Positions 54,981 to 63,393 of a DNA stretch of 64,000 nt are shown here, piece after piece. How positions within the stretch are numbered: the stretch's first letter is position 1; each line of letters opens with the position of its first letter. Both the position numbers and the translations under genes were made by a program. Location of the stretch: positions 1-64,000 of the forward strand of contig DASVDQ010000026.1 of NCBI GenBank assembly GCA_036381035.1. Direction: 5' to 3'. The notes beneath the pieces are model-generated. The model worked only from the letters and a program-made list of their open reading frames with translations, did no database searches and was not told where the DNA came from. The stretch comes from Trueperaceae bacterium (GTDB taxonomy: Bacteria; Deinococcota; Deinococci; Deinococcales; Trueperaceae).

Positions 54981-57653
54981 TCAGCCGCCGGCCGTGGGGC
55001 TCTCGGCCGGCGCCGGCACGGCCCCGGCTCCTTGCGTCATGGCGGCCAGTGAGGACATCGGCCGCGCGCCCAGGGCGAGGAGGGCCTCGTGGAGCTCCGC
55101 GAAGCGCTCGTAGTAGAAGACGAGCATCGCGCCGGCGGCGACCTCGGGAGCCAGGCGGTGGAGCGCGTCCAGCGCGTCCCCGACGTGCTCGCACGGCAGG
55201 CGCGGCGCGACCCTGGCGACCTCGGCCAGCATCAGCGCGGCGACGGCCCCGGGCGCGCGGCCGCGCAGGTCCTCGTCCTCGCGCACGTAGAGCCTGTCGA
55301 ACGCCCCGGCGGCCGCCCTGGCCGCCGCGAGTACGACGTCGTCGCGCCGGTCGCCGGGCACGCCGACGACGCCGACGACGGGCCCCGGCCAACGCGCGCC
55401 GAGCTCCGCCGAGGCCGTGAACGCCGCCGGGTTGTGCCCGTAGTCGACGACCACGCAGCCGGCGCCCATGGCGTAGAGGTTCGCTCGTCCCTGGTTGTGG
55501 ACGGCGCTGTCGAACGTCGCCAGCGCTCGCGCCACCACCCGGAGGTCGCAGCCCAGCGCGACCGCCGCGGCGACGGCCGCCAGGCAGTTCTCGAGCTGGA
55601 AGGACGTCCCCGAGGCGAGAAGCGGCACGTCGGCGACGCGCGCCACAAGGCGCCGCGCCGCCCCGCGCTCCTCGACGATGGCGCCGCCTTTCACCGTGTA
55701 GCCGAGGCCCCCGCCGGCGACGTGCCGGCAGTAACGCTCGGCGGTGCCGGAGCGGGAGAAGTAGGCGACCCGCAGACGCGAGGCGTCGACCCTCTCGAGG
55801 TCCGCCATGCCGGACGACTCCGGGTCATCGGCGTTCAGCACCAGCGTGCCGCCGTCCCGCACGCGCTCGGCGACGAGGGACTTGATCCACACGAGGTCGT
55901 CGAGCCCCTCGATGCCGTCCTGCCCCACGTGGTCGATGGTGACGTTCGTGACGACCCCCACGTCGGACCAGTCGTAGCCCAGGCCGCGCCTGAGGATGCC
56001 GCCCCGCGCCGTCTCCAGCACCGCCGCGGTGACCAGCGGGTCGGAGAGCACGGCACGGGCCGAGGCCGGGCCGGTGTTGTCGCCGGGCCTGACGAGCTGA
56101 CCGCCGGAGTAGATGCCGTCGGTGGTGGTCATGCCGACGTGCTCGCCGGCCTCGGCCAGCACGTGTCCGAGGAGCCGCGTGACGGTCGTCTTGCCGTTGG
56201 TGCCGGTCACGGCGCAGAGCGGCACCCGGGCCGGCGCCCCGGGCGGGTAGAGCAGCGAGACGATGGCCGCGCCCACGTCGCGCGCCGCGCCCTCGCTGGG
56301 GCTGACGTGCATGCGCAGGCCCGGCGAGGCGTTGACCTCGACGACGCCGCCGTCGAGCGGCGCGGCGATGTCGCTGGTGACGATGTCCACGCCGCAGACG
56401 TCGAGGCCCACGACCCGCGCCGCGCGCTCGCAGACCCGCCCGACCTCGGGGTGCACCAAGTCGGTGACGTCGACGGCCGTGCCGCCGACCGAGAGGTTCG
56501 CCGCGCGCTTGAGGACCACCGCCTGGCCGGCCGCCGGCACGTAGTCGAGGCTCATCCCGACCTCGCCGAGCCGGTCGACGAGCTCCTCGTCCACCGTGAT
56601 GCGCGTGAGCGGCCGCTCGTGCCCCTCGCCGCGGTCCGGGTCGCGGTTCACGGCGTCGATCAGCTCCCTGACGGTGGAGACGCCGTCCCCGACGACCTGC
56701 GGCGGCCGCCTCTCGCAGGCGCCCACGACCTCGCCGCCGACGACGAGGACCCGGTAGTCGCGGCCGCAGAGCTGCCTCTCGACGATCACGCGGTCCGCGA
56801 AACGCCTGGCGAGCTGGTACGCCCCCAGCAGGCGCACGGGCTGCTCCACGCCGACAGTGATGCCCTTGCCCTGGTTGCCGTCGAGGGGCTTGACGACCAC
56901 GGGCCCGCCGAGGTCGAGCAGCGCCCGGAGCGCGCCGTCGATGTCGTCCACGACGAACCCGTCGGGGACCGGCACGCCGGCCTCGCGCAGCAGCGTCTTC
57001 GTGAGCGCCTTGTCGGAGGCCACCTCGACGGCCACGTGGCTGGTCGCGCTCGTCACCGCGGCCTGCACGAGGCGCCTGTGGCGACCATGGCCGAGCTGGA
57101 CGAGGCTGGCGTCGTTGAGACGGCGCCAGGGGATGCCGCGACGCTCCGCCGCCGCGACGATCGCGGCGGTGCTGGGGCCCAGGTCGGTGTGACGCGCGTC
57201 CGCGTCGGCCTCCTCCAGCAGCGCGCGCAGGTCGAACGACTCGCCGCGCAGCACCGCCTCGACGAGCGCCACCGCCCCGCGCAGGAGCCGCCGCATGGCG
57301 TGCTCCGAGCGGAAGCGCACGACGACGTGGTAGAGGCCCGGCTCGGTCCCCCGGCGCGTCTTGCCGTAGGTCACGTGCGAGCCGAGCAGGCTGGCCATCT
57401 CGATGGCCACGTGCTCGACGACATGGCCGAGGTAGGTGCCCGTCCGCAGCCGCTCGAGGAAGCCGCCCTCGCGGCCCAGTCCGCAGTGGTGCCGCGCCAG
57501 ACCCGGCAGCAGCGCGAGCAGTAGGTCGTCGAAGCCAGGGAACTCGCGGCTCTCCCTGCCGTCGAGCTCCTCGAGGTAGAGCTCCATCACGAGGACGGGC
57601 CTGTGGTGGTAGACGTTCGGTCCGTCCAGCGTCCTGATACCGCCGATGCGCAT
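54981..57653 (-). CDS. cphA: Cyanophycin synthetase
   Basis: Polymerises aspartate and arginine into cyanophycin. It is 890 residues long with an N-terminal domain (about 1-160), an ATP-grasp domain that adds Asp (VKPLDGNQGKGITVG at about 254-268, GVDIVT, VEVNASPGLRMH at about 438-449) and a Mur-ligase-like domain that adds Arg (P-loop TGTNGKTTVTRLL at about 483-495, TTTDGIY, NVTIDHVGQDG). All three catalytic units are intact. The ATG at 57653 is chosen for the family N-terminus and the GGAGGG ribosome site. It is divergent from cphB with 233 bases between, forming a compact storage/mobilisation module. Confidence 0.96.
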   Translation of the reverse strand: MRIGGIRTLDGPNVYHHRPVLVMELYLEELDGRESREFPGFDDLLLALLPGLARHHCGLGREGGFLERLRTGTYLGHVVEHVAIEMASLLGSHVTYGKTRRGTEPGLYHVVVRFRSEHAMRRLLRGAVALVEAVLRGESFDLRALLEEADADARHTDLGPSTAAIVAAAERRGIPWRRLNDASLVQLGHGRHRRLVQAAVTSATSHVAVEVASDKALTKTLLREAGVPVPDGFVVDDIDGALRALLDLGGPVVVKPLDGNQGKGITVGVEQPVRLLGAYQLARRFADRVIVERQLCGRDYRVLVVGGEVVGACERRPPQVVGDGVSTVRELIDAVNRDPDRGEGHERPLTRITVDEELVDRLGEVGMSLDYVPAAGQAVVLKRAANLSVGGTAVDVTDLVHPEVGRVCERAARVVGLDVCGVDIVTSDIAAPLDGGVVEVNASPGLRMHVSPSEGAARDVGAAIVSLLYPPGAPARVPLCAVTGTNGKTTVTRLLGHVLAEAGEHVGMTTTDGIYSGGQLVRPGDNTGPASARAVLSDPLVTAAVLETARGGILRRGLGYDWSDVGVVTNVTIDHVGQDGIEGLDDLVWIKSLVAERVRDGGTLVLNADDPESSGMADLERVDASRLRVAYFSRSGTAERYCRHVAGGGLGYTVKGGAIVEERGAARRLVARVADVPLLASGTSFQLENCLAAVAAAVALGCDLRVVARALATFDSAVHNQGRANLYAMGAGCVVVDYGHNPAAFTASAELGARWPGPVVGVVGVPGDRRDDVVLAAARAAAGAFDRLYVREDEDLRGRAPGAVAALMLAEVARVAPRLPCEHVGDALDALHRLAPEVAAGAMLVFYYERFAELHEALLALGARPMSSLAAMTQGAGAVPAPAESPTAGG

Positions 57654-57711
57654 CGAGGTGCCCTCCAAGCGAAGTCGGCGCTCCGCACAAGGACGCCGCA
57701 CGGTTCGCCGA

Positions 57712-57746
57712 TTGACGATTTGTATTCGCGCTGGCGATGAGTAGGG
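57712..57746. promoter_or_regulatory. cphA/cphB divergent promoter region
   Basis: An AT-rich island in the 233-base gap. On the plus strand TTGACG (57712-57717) is followed 17 bases later by a weak -10 region near CGATGA and then TAGGGT. On the minus strand there is a TACAAAT-type hexamer. Exact starts cannot be fixed. Confidence 0.3.
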
Positions 57747-57886
57747 TGCGGCTCGCCTAGGCTTCCGTGAGACCCGGGCCGGCGCCGTCCCGGCGCGCGA
57801 GCGCCTGGAGCGGGCTCGGCCCGCGTGCGGCCGCGCGAGGGGCGCCGGCATCTCGACCGGCGCCGGCGGCTCGGCGGAGGGAGCCC

Positions 57887-58708
57887 ATGGCGGAACCGGA
57901 GAGGTCGCGGCGGGGCCGGCTGCTCCTCGTGGGCGGCGCCGAGCGGCGCGACCCTACCCGCGAGGTCCTGGCGCACTTCACGGCGCTGGCGGGCGGCGAG
58001 GAGGCCAAGGTTCTCGTCGTCGGCGCGGCGACGCGCGAGCCGCAGGACGTCCTGCCGGACTACCGCCGCGTCTTCCTGGACCTGGGCGCGAAGCAGGTCT
58101 GGACCACGGCCCTGCAGGACCGCGGGGAGGGCGAGGACCCGGGCCTGCTCGAGCGGCTGGAGGAGGCCACGGCCGTCTACTTCACCGGCGGCGACCAGCT
58201 CCGGCTGACGATGCGCGTGGCCGGCACCTCGTTCGGCGAGCTCCTCAAGGAGCGCCACAACGCCGGCTCGTTCCTGATCGGCGGCACCAGCGCCGGGGCC
58301 GTGGCCATGGGCAGCGTGATGATCCTCAGCGGGCCCGGCGGCGGCAGCGTGCGACGCGCCGACGTGCGCATGGGGCCGGGACTCGGCTTCATCAGGGACG
58401 CGACGATCGACACGCACTTCAACGAGCGCGGACGCGTGCCGCGCTTCCTGACCCTGTTCGCCCAGAACTCGCAGGTGCTGGGCATCGGGCTCGACGAGAA
58501 CACGGCGCTCGACGTGCGGCTGGGCCACGAGTTCCGCGTCCTGGGCAGCGGCGCCGTCACGATCTTCGACGGTCGCGTCAGCTTCTCGAACGCCGCCGAC
58601 GCCGGCGACCACGACATCATCGCCCTGTCCGGCGTGAAGGTGCACGTCCTGCCCCGGTCGTTCGGCTTCGACCCGGCGGAGATGAAGATCCTCCTGCCCG
58701 CCGACTAG
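57887..58708 (+). CDS. cphB: Cyanophycinase
   Basis: Serine exopeptidase that cuts cyanophycin to beta-Asp-Arg dipeptides. The nucleophile elbow GGTSAGA is at about residues 132-138 (Ser135). AVYFTGGDQLRL and DTHFNERGRVPRFL are further family blocks; the latter carries the substrate-binding histidine and arginine. No signal peptide: it is the cytoplasmic form. The 273-residue length is standard. The start has an AGGGAG ribosome site. Its position next to cphA argues for intracellular storage, not scavenging. Confidence 0.95.
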   Translation: MAEPERSRRGRLLLVGGAERRDPTREVLAHFTALAGGEEAKVLVVGAATREPQDVLPDYRRVFLDLGAKQVWTTALQDRGEGEDPGLLERLEEATAVYFTGGDQLRLTMRVAGTSFGELLKERHNAGSFLIGGTSAGAVAMGSVMILSGPGGGSVRRADVRMGPGLGFIRDATIDTHFNERGRVPRFLTLFAQNSQVLGIGLDENTALDVRLGHEFRVLGSGAVTIFDGRVSFSNAADAGDHDIIALSGVKVHVLPRSFGFDPAEMKILLPAD

Positions 58709-58725
58709 AGCGCCGGGCGCTGCCG

Positions 58726-59691
58726 CTACCGGGCCAGCAGCGCCTCGGCCAGCTCGAGCACGTCCACGGGCCAGTACTCGCGAGGGCGGGGCCTCCTCAC
58801 CCCCGGCCTGCCGGCCTCGGGGCGGCAGGCGAGCACGGCGTCGGTCCAGCGCCGCGGCACCGCGCCGAGGCCGTGCACCGCGCCGAGGAGCGCGCCGGCG
58901 ATGGCGGCGTTCGTGTCGGTGTCGCCGCCGCGGCCGACCGTGTCGACGAGCGCCTCCTCGAGGCTGGCGGCGTTGACGAGCTGGTAGAGGGCGTTCTGGA
59001 AGGCGATGAGCACCCAGCCCATCAGCGTGGTGAAGTCCGCGGGCGGCTCGCTGGCGGCGGCGTCGACTGCCCGCCGCAGCGCCGGGTCGACCGCCATCTC
59101 GGCCGACCAGCGCCTGACGCGCCCGTACAGCTCCGCGGGGGCGGGCCCCTCCTCCACCGCGTGCGCGACCGCCAGGGCGAAGAGCGCGTTCGCCTGCCGG
59201 CAGACGCGGTGCGGGTGGGTGATGGCCGCGTCTGCCTCCGCCCACCCGGCCACCGTGGCGTCGTCCCTGCCCGCACCGAAGACCCCCAGGGGGCTCACGC
59301 GCATCAGCGCGCCGTTCGCCTGGCTGGCGGCGTCCGGCGCGCCCCTCAGACCGGCCCTGACCGTGATGCCGTAGTCGAACGGGCCCGAGTCCAGCCAGGC
59401 GACGTAGGCGGCGCGCGCCGCGCCCGGGTCGTACTCCCGTCCCCCGACCAGCGTCCGCGCCAGGGCCAGGGCCATCTCCGAGTCGTCGGTGGGCTGCCCG
59501 GCCAGCGTGCCCCAATGGCCGCCGTCCTGCAGCTCGCGCACGCCGCCGGGGTAGCGGGCGGCGACGTCCGCCGGCGTGCCGAACTCGACGAGGCCCCCCA
59601 GCGAGTCGCCCGCCACCTGCCCCACCAGGCAGCCGCGCGCCCGGTCGAGCTTCCCCTCACCCGGCTCCACGCCCGCCGACCCCCTCCTCAT
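58726..59691 (-). CDS. ADP-ribosylglycohydrolase family protein
   Basis: A 321-residue DraG-type hydrolase. The two metal-binding motifs are present: GDSLG (near residue 29), TDDSEMALAL (about 68-77) and the C-terminal GGDTDTNAAIAGALLGA (about 252-268). These enzymes remove ADP-ribose from proteins or small molecules; DraG reactivates nitrogenase reductase, but no nitrogenase gene is present. It lies tail to tail with cphB, 17 bases apart. ATG at 59691 is the likely start. Confidence 0.92.
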   Translation of the reverse strand: MRRGSAGVEPGEGKLDRARGCLVGQVAGDSLGGLVEFGTPADVAARYPGGVRELQDGGHWGTLAGQPTDDSEMALALARTLVGGREYDPGAARAAYVAWLDSGPFDYGITVRAGLRGAPDAASQANGALMRVSPLGVFGAGRDDATVAGWAEADAAITHPHRVCRQANALFALAVAHAVEEGPAPAELYGRVRRWSAEMAVDPALRRAVDAAASEPPADFTTLMGWVLIAFQNALYQLVNAASLEEALVDTVGRGGDTDTNAAIAGALLGAVHGLGAVPRRWTDAVLACRPEAGRPGVRRPRPREYWPVDVLELAEALLAR

Positions 59692-59718
59692 GCATCCCGC
59701 CGCCGCGAGCTAGCAAGG

Positions 59719-59750
59719 GGCCCGACCGGGAACCGTGTCCTGGTCGGGCC
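59719..59750 (-). terminator. Hairpin downstream of tRNA-Asn
   Basis: A perfect 9-base-pair stem GGCCCGACC / GGTCGGGCC with a 14-base loop lies just past the tRNA 3' end. It is the likely terminator for the tRNA on the minus strand. Confidence 0.55.
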
Positions 59751-59756
59751 TCGTCG

Positions 59757-59831
59757 TGGCTCGGCGGGTAGGATTCGAACCTACGACCAATCGGTTAACA
59801 GCCGATCGCTCTGCCACTGAGCTACCGCCGA
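59757..59831 (-). tRNA. tRNA-Asn (anticodon GTT)
   Basis: A 75-base tRNA with encoded CCA. The acceptor TCGGCGG pairs perfectly with CCGCCGA. The D-arm is GCTC/GAGC, the anticodon stem ATCGG/CCGAT with loop CTGTTAA gives anticodon GTT, and the T-arm is GTAGG-TTCGAAT-CCTAC. It is a single gene, transcribed toward the ADP-ribosylglycohydrolase gene. Confidence 0.95.
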
Positions 59832-59870
59832 ACGCTGCGGACCGCGAACGGCCTCGCGACAGCGGACGTC

Positions 59871-59900
59871 AGTCTACCAGAGCCGCGGTCGGGGGCACAA
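59871..59900 (-). promoter_or_regulatory. Putative tRNA-Asn promoter
   Basis: Minus-strand TTGTGC (59895-59900), 18 bases, TAGACT (59871-59876). A transcript would begin about 32 bases before the mature tRNA. Confidence 0.45.
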
Positions 59901-60096
59901 GGAATGCGGGCGCCGGCGGTCTCGACGGGCCGCTGCCACGGTCTCGGCGCACCGAGGTCGGTGCGGCCTCACGACGCCCGGTTCAGGGGTCGCGGCGAAG
60001 GGCGGAGTCTCGGGCCGCAAGAGCGGCTCACGGACCCGTTTCCGGGGCACGAGGGCCCGTTTCCCCGGCCCGTGGGGTCGTTCAGCCTGCATCGTC

Positions 60097-60125
60097 TTGA
60101 CGAATCCCGTATACCGCGCTATCAT
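60097..60125 (+). promoter_or_regulatory. Orphan near-consensus promoter TTGACG-17-TATCAT
   Basis: TTGACG (60097-60102), a 17-base spacer, then TATCAT (60120-60125). It is the strongest housekeeping-type promoter in the window, yet no plus-strand gene follows for about 1.6 kb. Confidence 0.6.
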
Positions 60126-60134
60126 TCACTCTAT

Positions 60135-60154
60135 CAGCGCGCGGGAGCGCGCTG
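60135..60154 (+). other. Perfect hairpin at the predicted transcript start
   Basis: CAGCGCGC-GGGA-GCGCGCTG forms an 8-base-pair stem with a GGGA loop, starting about 3 bases after the expected start of the orphan promoter's transcript. It may stabilise a small RNA, act as an early terminator (TTCGTCGTT follows), or be an operator. Confidence 0.5.
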
Positions 60155-60286
60155 TTCGTCGTTAACGGGCCCCCCGCGCGCGAGTCCCGGCGCCCGCTGG
60201 CCCGGGGCCCGCCACAGGTCGGGGTCGGGCCTCCGGCGCGAGACGCGCCACGCTCGGTCTCGCCCGACGCGCCGCGGCGCCCTCGC

Positions 60287-61342
60287 TCAGACCACGTCCT
60301 CGCGGCTCACCCCGTCGCACTCGAGCACCAGGTCCGCCCCGTAGGCGCCCGCCGGCGTCTGCAGGCCGGGCGGCGCGTCACCCGCCAGGGCCCTCTTCGC
60401 CACGGCGATGGCCGACCGCGACGTCCACACCACGGCGCCCTCGGGACCGTGCAGGCGCGACACCGCCACGCCTCCCGCCCCGTCCCGCGCCTCCGCCCAG
60501 GTATCCGTGCGGCTGAGCCGCCGCGCCTCCTCGCTGGGCCCGGGCAGCACGAAGCGCCGCAGCAGCCGCCGGGCGGCCGGCGGACGCAGCAGCGGCCGGG
60601 ATAGGCGCAGGGCGCGGTAGGCGAGCCGCAGCGCGGGCGACAGCGCCACGAACGCCTGGACGTCCGGCACGCCGGTGCTCCTGTTGACGACGAGCGGGTC
60701 CGGGCCCGGGTACCGCACCACGGTCACGTGCCCGTCGCCGAAGTCGACGCGCATCGTCGCCGGCCCGTGCGCCTCGGCGAGGCGCCCGCCGGCGACGACG
60801 CGGCCGGGCAGGTGGGCGAGCTCGATCATCGTCCGCTGCGTTCCCGGCGGCAGGCCCGCCGGGCCGACGGTGCGGAGGGCGAAGCGCAGCCTGGTCGTGC
60901 CCGGCAGGCGCTCCAGCAGGTGGGCGGCGAGGCAGTCGGCCGGCACCGAGTCGAGGCCGGCCGACGGCAGCAGCATCACGTCGCGCTCGCGCGCCGCCGC
61001 GTCGAGGTCGGCCATGGCCGCGAGCACGGGCAGCTCGCCGGTGACGTCGACGTAGTGCGCCCCGGCGCGCAGGCAGCCCTCGACGACCTGGCGCCAGGTG
61101 TTGACGTAGGGGCCAGCCATGTTCAACACGACCCGCGCGCCACGCAGGCCGGCGTCGACCGCCACGGGGTCGTCGAGGGCGAAGGCCCGCCCCTCGAGCC
61201 CGAGCTCGCCGGCCAGGCGCGTGACGGCCTCGCGGTCCCGTCCAGCCAGCACGGGCTGCAGCCCCTCGGCGTGGGCCAGGCGGGCCACCGCCTCGCCGAC
61301 GAAGCCGTTGGAGCCGTAGATCACCAGCCTGTCGCTGGGCAC
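60287..61342 (-). CDS. Saccharopine dehydrogenase-like / trans-acting enoyl reductase-like protein
   Basis: A 351-residue Rossmann-fold protein. The dinucleotide loop is LVIYGSNGFVGEAVARLA (about 6-23), followed by LNMAGPYVNTWRQVVEGC and AHYVDVTGELPVL, the pattern shared by saccharopine dehydrogenase-like proteins and mycobacterial trans-acting enoyl reductases. No lysine-degradation gene is nearby, so the reduced substrate is unknown. The frame is open far upstream; GTG at 61342 is the start just before the Rossmann strand. It follows the MmcQ gene by 11 bases on the same strand. Confidence 0.85.
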   Translation of the reverse strand: MPSDRLVIYGSNGFVGEAVARLAHAEGLQPVLAGRDREAVTRLAGELGLEGRAFALDDPVAVDAGLRGARVVLNMAGPYVNTWRQVVEGCLRAGAHYVDVTGELPVLAAMADLDAAARERDVMLLPSAGLDSVPADCLAAHLLERLPGTTRLRFALRTVGPAGLPPGTQRTMIELAHLPGRVVAGGRLAEAHGPATMRVDFGDGHVTVVRYPGPDPLVVNRSTGVPDVQAFVALSPALRLAYRALRLSRPLLRPPAARRLLRRFVLPGPSEEARRLSRTDTWAEARDGAGGVAVSRLHGPEGAVVWTSRSAIAVAKRALAGDAPPGLQTPAGAYGADLVLECDGVSREDVV

Positions 61343-61353
61343 GTCCGCGGACC

Positions 61354-61728
61354 TCAGGGAGCGCCGGCCCACGCTTCCAACGCGGCGCGGAGGCGCGCCG
61401 GGCAGGCGGTGCGGTGGGCCTCGATCAGCAGGCCCTCCAGCTCGCGCTCGCTCAGGCCGGCGTCGAGGTAGACGCCCAGCCAGCCGCGGTGCCCCACGTA
61501 GGGCGGCCTGAAGTACGCCTCCGGCCGCGCGGACACGAGCGCCTCCTGCGCGCCGGGAGGCGCGGCGCACCAGAGATGCGGGCGCCGGTTGTCGTGATGC
61601 GCGGCGTGGAACGTCGCGAACTGCCGGCCACCCTCGACGAACCACGCCGGGTGGCCGTGGCTCGGCCTCTCCTCGACCTCCGGCAGGGACAGGCAGATCC
61701 GCCTGACGACGCCCAGGGGGTCGGTCAT
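61354..61728 (-). CDS. MmcQ/YjbR family protein
   Basis: A 124-residue protein of the MmcQ/YjbR group, a CyaY-like fold that can bind DNA but whose role is unclear. Marks are LSLPEVEERPSHGHPAWFV, FATFHA, and the C-terminal WLGVYLDAGLSERELEGLLIEAHRTACP. The start has TACACT 6 bases upstream. It is divergent from a MazG-like gene with a 34-base gap and precedes the reductase gene. Confidence 0.9.
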   Translation of the reverse strand: MTDPLGVVRRICLSLPEVEERPSHGHPAWFVEGGRQFATFHAAHHDNRRPHLWCAAPPGAQEALVSARPEAYFRPPYVGHRGWLGVYLDAGLSERELEGLLIEAHRTACPARLRAALEAWAGAP

Positions 61729-61734
61729 GCCGCG

Positions 61735-61756
61735 AGTGTACGCGGGCGGCTAGCAT
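61735..61756. promoter_or_regulatory. Divergent leaderless -10 pair: MmcQ and MazG-like
   Basis: Minus-strand TACACT (61735-61740) and plus-strand TAGCAT (61751-61756), each exactly 6 bases from its start codon, in a 34-base gap. Confidence 0.6.
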
Positions 61757-61762
61757 CGCCGC

Positions 61763-62101
61763 ATGACCCTGGGCGAGTACCAGCAGGCGGCGCGGACCAC
61801 GGCCCTCTACCCCGCTGAGGTGCGGGTCCTCTACCCCACCCTCAAGCTCGCCGGCGAGGCGGGCGAGGTGGCCGAGAAGCTAGGGAAGCTGATGCGCGAC
61901 GAGGGCTACCTGCCGGGACAGCCGCTCACGGACGCGCAGAAGGGCGCCTTGGCCGCCGAGCTGGGCGACGTGCTCTGGTACGTGGCGAACCTCGCCGCCG
62001 ACCTCGGGCTGTCGCTGGAGGAGGTGGCGAGCGGCAACCTCGCGAAGCTGGCCAGCCGCCGCGCCCGCGGCGTGATCCACGGCAGCGGCGACGACCGCTG
62101 A
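61763..62101 (+). CDS. MazG-like nucleotide pyrophosphohydrolase
   Basis: A 112-residue all-helical NTP pyrophosphohydrolase. The metal-binding E-x-x-E and E-x-x-D motifs are GEAGEVAEKLGKL (about 31-43) and AAELGDVLWYVANLAADLG (about 64-82). It probably cleans the nucleotide pool. The ATG start is fixed by TAGCAT 6 bases upstream. Size fits single-domain MazG relatives such as YpjD. Confidence 0.92.
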   Translation: MTLGEYQQAARTTALYPAEVRVLYPTLKLAGEAGEVAEKLGKLMRDEGYLPGQPLTDAQKGALAAELGDVLWYVANLAADLGLSLEEVASGNLAKLASRRARGVIHGSGDDR

Positions 62102-62208
62102 GCGGGCCCACGGGTGCGGCCGCTGCCCGCGTGGCCGGCTCCCGGGGCCCGAGGCACGCCGTCGGGCAGCGCCGGGGCCCTGGCGCGGCGGGCCGCCCGG
62201 GCCGTCCC

Positions 62209-62550
62209 CTACGAGCCCTCGAGCAGCCGCTTGAGCACGACGGCCTGGTTGTGCTCCCTGTCCTTCGCCCCGAAGACCAGCGTCACCCGGCCCTCGGCGG
62301 CGAGCCGCCTCAGCCTCTCGAGGTCGGCGTTGCCCTCGAGCTCGGCGGCGTAGCGCTCGGCGAACTCGTCGAAGCGCTTGGGGTCGTGCCCGAACCACTT
62401 CCTGAGCTCCTCGCTCGGCGCGAGGCCCTTGGCCCACCAGTCGATGGCGGCGCGCTCCTTCGTGACGCCGCGCGGCCAGATGCGGTCGACCAGCACGCGC
62501 GTGCCGTCGTCCTCCGACCTCTCGTCGTAAGCCCTCTTGAGCCTGACCAT
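62209..62550 (-). CDS. DUF488 (YeaO-like) family protein
   Basis: A 113-residue protein of unknown biochemical role. The family signature VLVDRIWPRGVTKERAAID is at about 20-38, followed by LAPSEELRKWFGHDPKRFDEF and VTLVFGAKDREHNQAVVLK. The ATG has TACGAT 6 bases upstream. It stands alone. Confidence 0.93.
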   Translation of the reverse strand: MVRLKRAYDERSEDDGTRVLVDRIWPRGVTKERAAIDWWAKGLAPSEELRKWFGHDPKRFDEFAERYAAELEGNADLERLRRLAAEGRVTLVFGAKDREHNQAVVLKRLLEGS

Positions 62551-62556
62551 GTCGCG

Positions 62557-62562
62557 ATCGTA
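62557..62562 (-). promoter_or_regulatory. -10 element TACGAT of leaderless DUF488 gene
   Basis: Minus-strand TACGAT followed by 6 bases and ATG at 62550. Confidence 0.6.
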
Positions 62563-62634
62563 GCTCCGCGCCGGGAACGCCGGACCGCTACTTGGGCCGA
62601 AGCCGCGCCCGCCTAGGCCGGGGCGCCGTCGGAC

Positions 62635-63216
62635 CTACCGGGGCGCCGCCACCGCGGCCCGGCCCTCCCTGACCAGGCCGACCCACCTGGCGAACGAGTC
62701 CATGACGCCCCTCAGGAACACCTCGGTGCTCTCCACCGTGACGTTCCCGTCCATGTCGATGAGGTCGGAGGGCTTGAAGGTCACGTAGACCTCTGGCTGG
62801 CCCATGACCGGCACGTCGAGGTAGGCGAGGACGTCGCGCAGGTGGGACTGCGCCACGGCCGTGCCGATGCTCCCGGTGGAGACCCCGGCGATCAGCGCCG
62901 GTTTGCCCGCGAAGGGGTTGCCCTCCCTGGGCCGCGAGGCCCAGTCGATGGCGTTCTTGAGCGCGCCGGGGATCGACCGGTTGTACTCGGGCGAGACGAA
63001 CATCAGGGCGTCGGCGGACGCGATGGCCTCCTTCAGCCGCACCACGCTCTCGGGCGGCCGCTCCTGCAGGTCCTGGTCGAAGAAAGGGACCTCGTCGATG
63101 CGGACGCTCACGTACTCCCACTCGGGCGGGCCCAGGCGCTGCAGCGCGAGCGCGAGCCTGTGGTTGTAGGACCTGTCCCTGAGGCTGCCGACGAGCACGG
63201 CGACCGTGACGGTCAT
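62635..63216 (-). CDS. NADPH-dependent FMN reductase
   Basis: A 193-residue flavodoxin-fold reductase. The FMN-phosphate loop is VLVGSLRDRSYNHRLA (about 8-23), and the family motif FVSPEYNRSIPGALKNAIDWASRP is at about 73-95 (read in blocks). It reduces FMN, quinones or metal ions. The start has a GGAGGG ribosome site 5 bases upstream, so it is leadered. It is monocistronic, between the DUF488 gene and nrdJ. Confidence 0.93.
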   Translation of the reverse strand: MTVTVAVLVGSLRDRSYNHRLALALQRLGPPEWEYVSVRIDEVPFFDQDLQERPPESVVRLKEAIASADALMFVSPEYNRSIPGALKNAIDWASRPREGNPFAGKPALIAGVSTGSIGTAVAQSHLRDVLAYLDVPVMGQPEVYVTFKPSDLIDMDGNVTVESTEVFLRGVMDSFARWVGLVREGRAAVAAPR

Positions 63217-63393
63217 GGGACCCTCCTTCGGCGCCGCCGGCGGACGGCGCGGGCGCCGCGACCAGGCGGCGCGCCCATGGACCGACCATAGGCGCGCCGG
63301 CCATGAACGCCGTGAAGGCGGGGGCCCGCGCGCGCGGGCCCCCGGTGCGGACCTGAGCGACCTCGAGCGTCCCGCGGCGCCTCTAGCCCGGTA

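Larger units (their letters stand above)
59832..60286. other. 455-base non-coding region with orphan promoter and hairpin
   Basis: No protein-like frame is present; the open frame from 59904 has Arg/Ser/Pro-rich antisense-type composition. The left part carries the tRNA-Asn promoter. The middle holds a near-consensus plus-strand promoter and a perfect hairpin, described separately. The right part is very GC-rich and contains no clear signal. Confidence 0.6.

Noticed and set aside
58726-59691. DraG-type regulation of nitrogenase
   Set aside because: No nif gene or DraT transferase is in the window, so only the general family call is kept.
59904-60344. Open frame of 146 codons in the non-coding region
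   Set aside because: It has antisense-like Arg/Ser/Pro/His composition, no promoter at its start, and runs over the orphan promoter and into the opposite-strand gene.
63217-63393. A cobalamin riboswitch near nrdJ
   Set aside because: This gap is downstream of nrdJ, not upstream; no B12-box-like sequence is seen.
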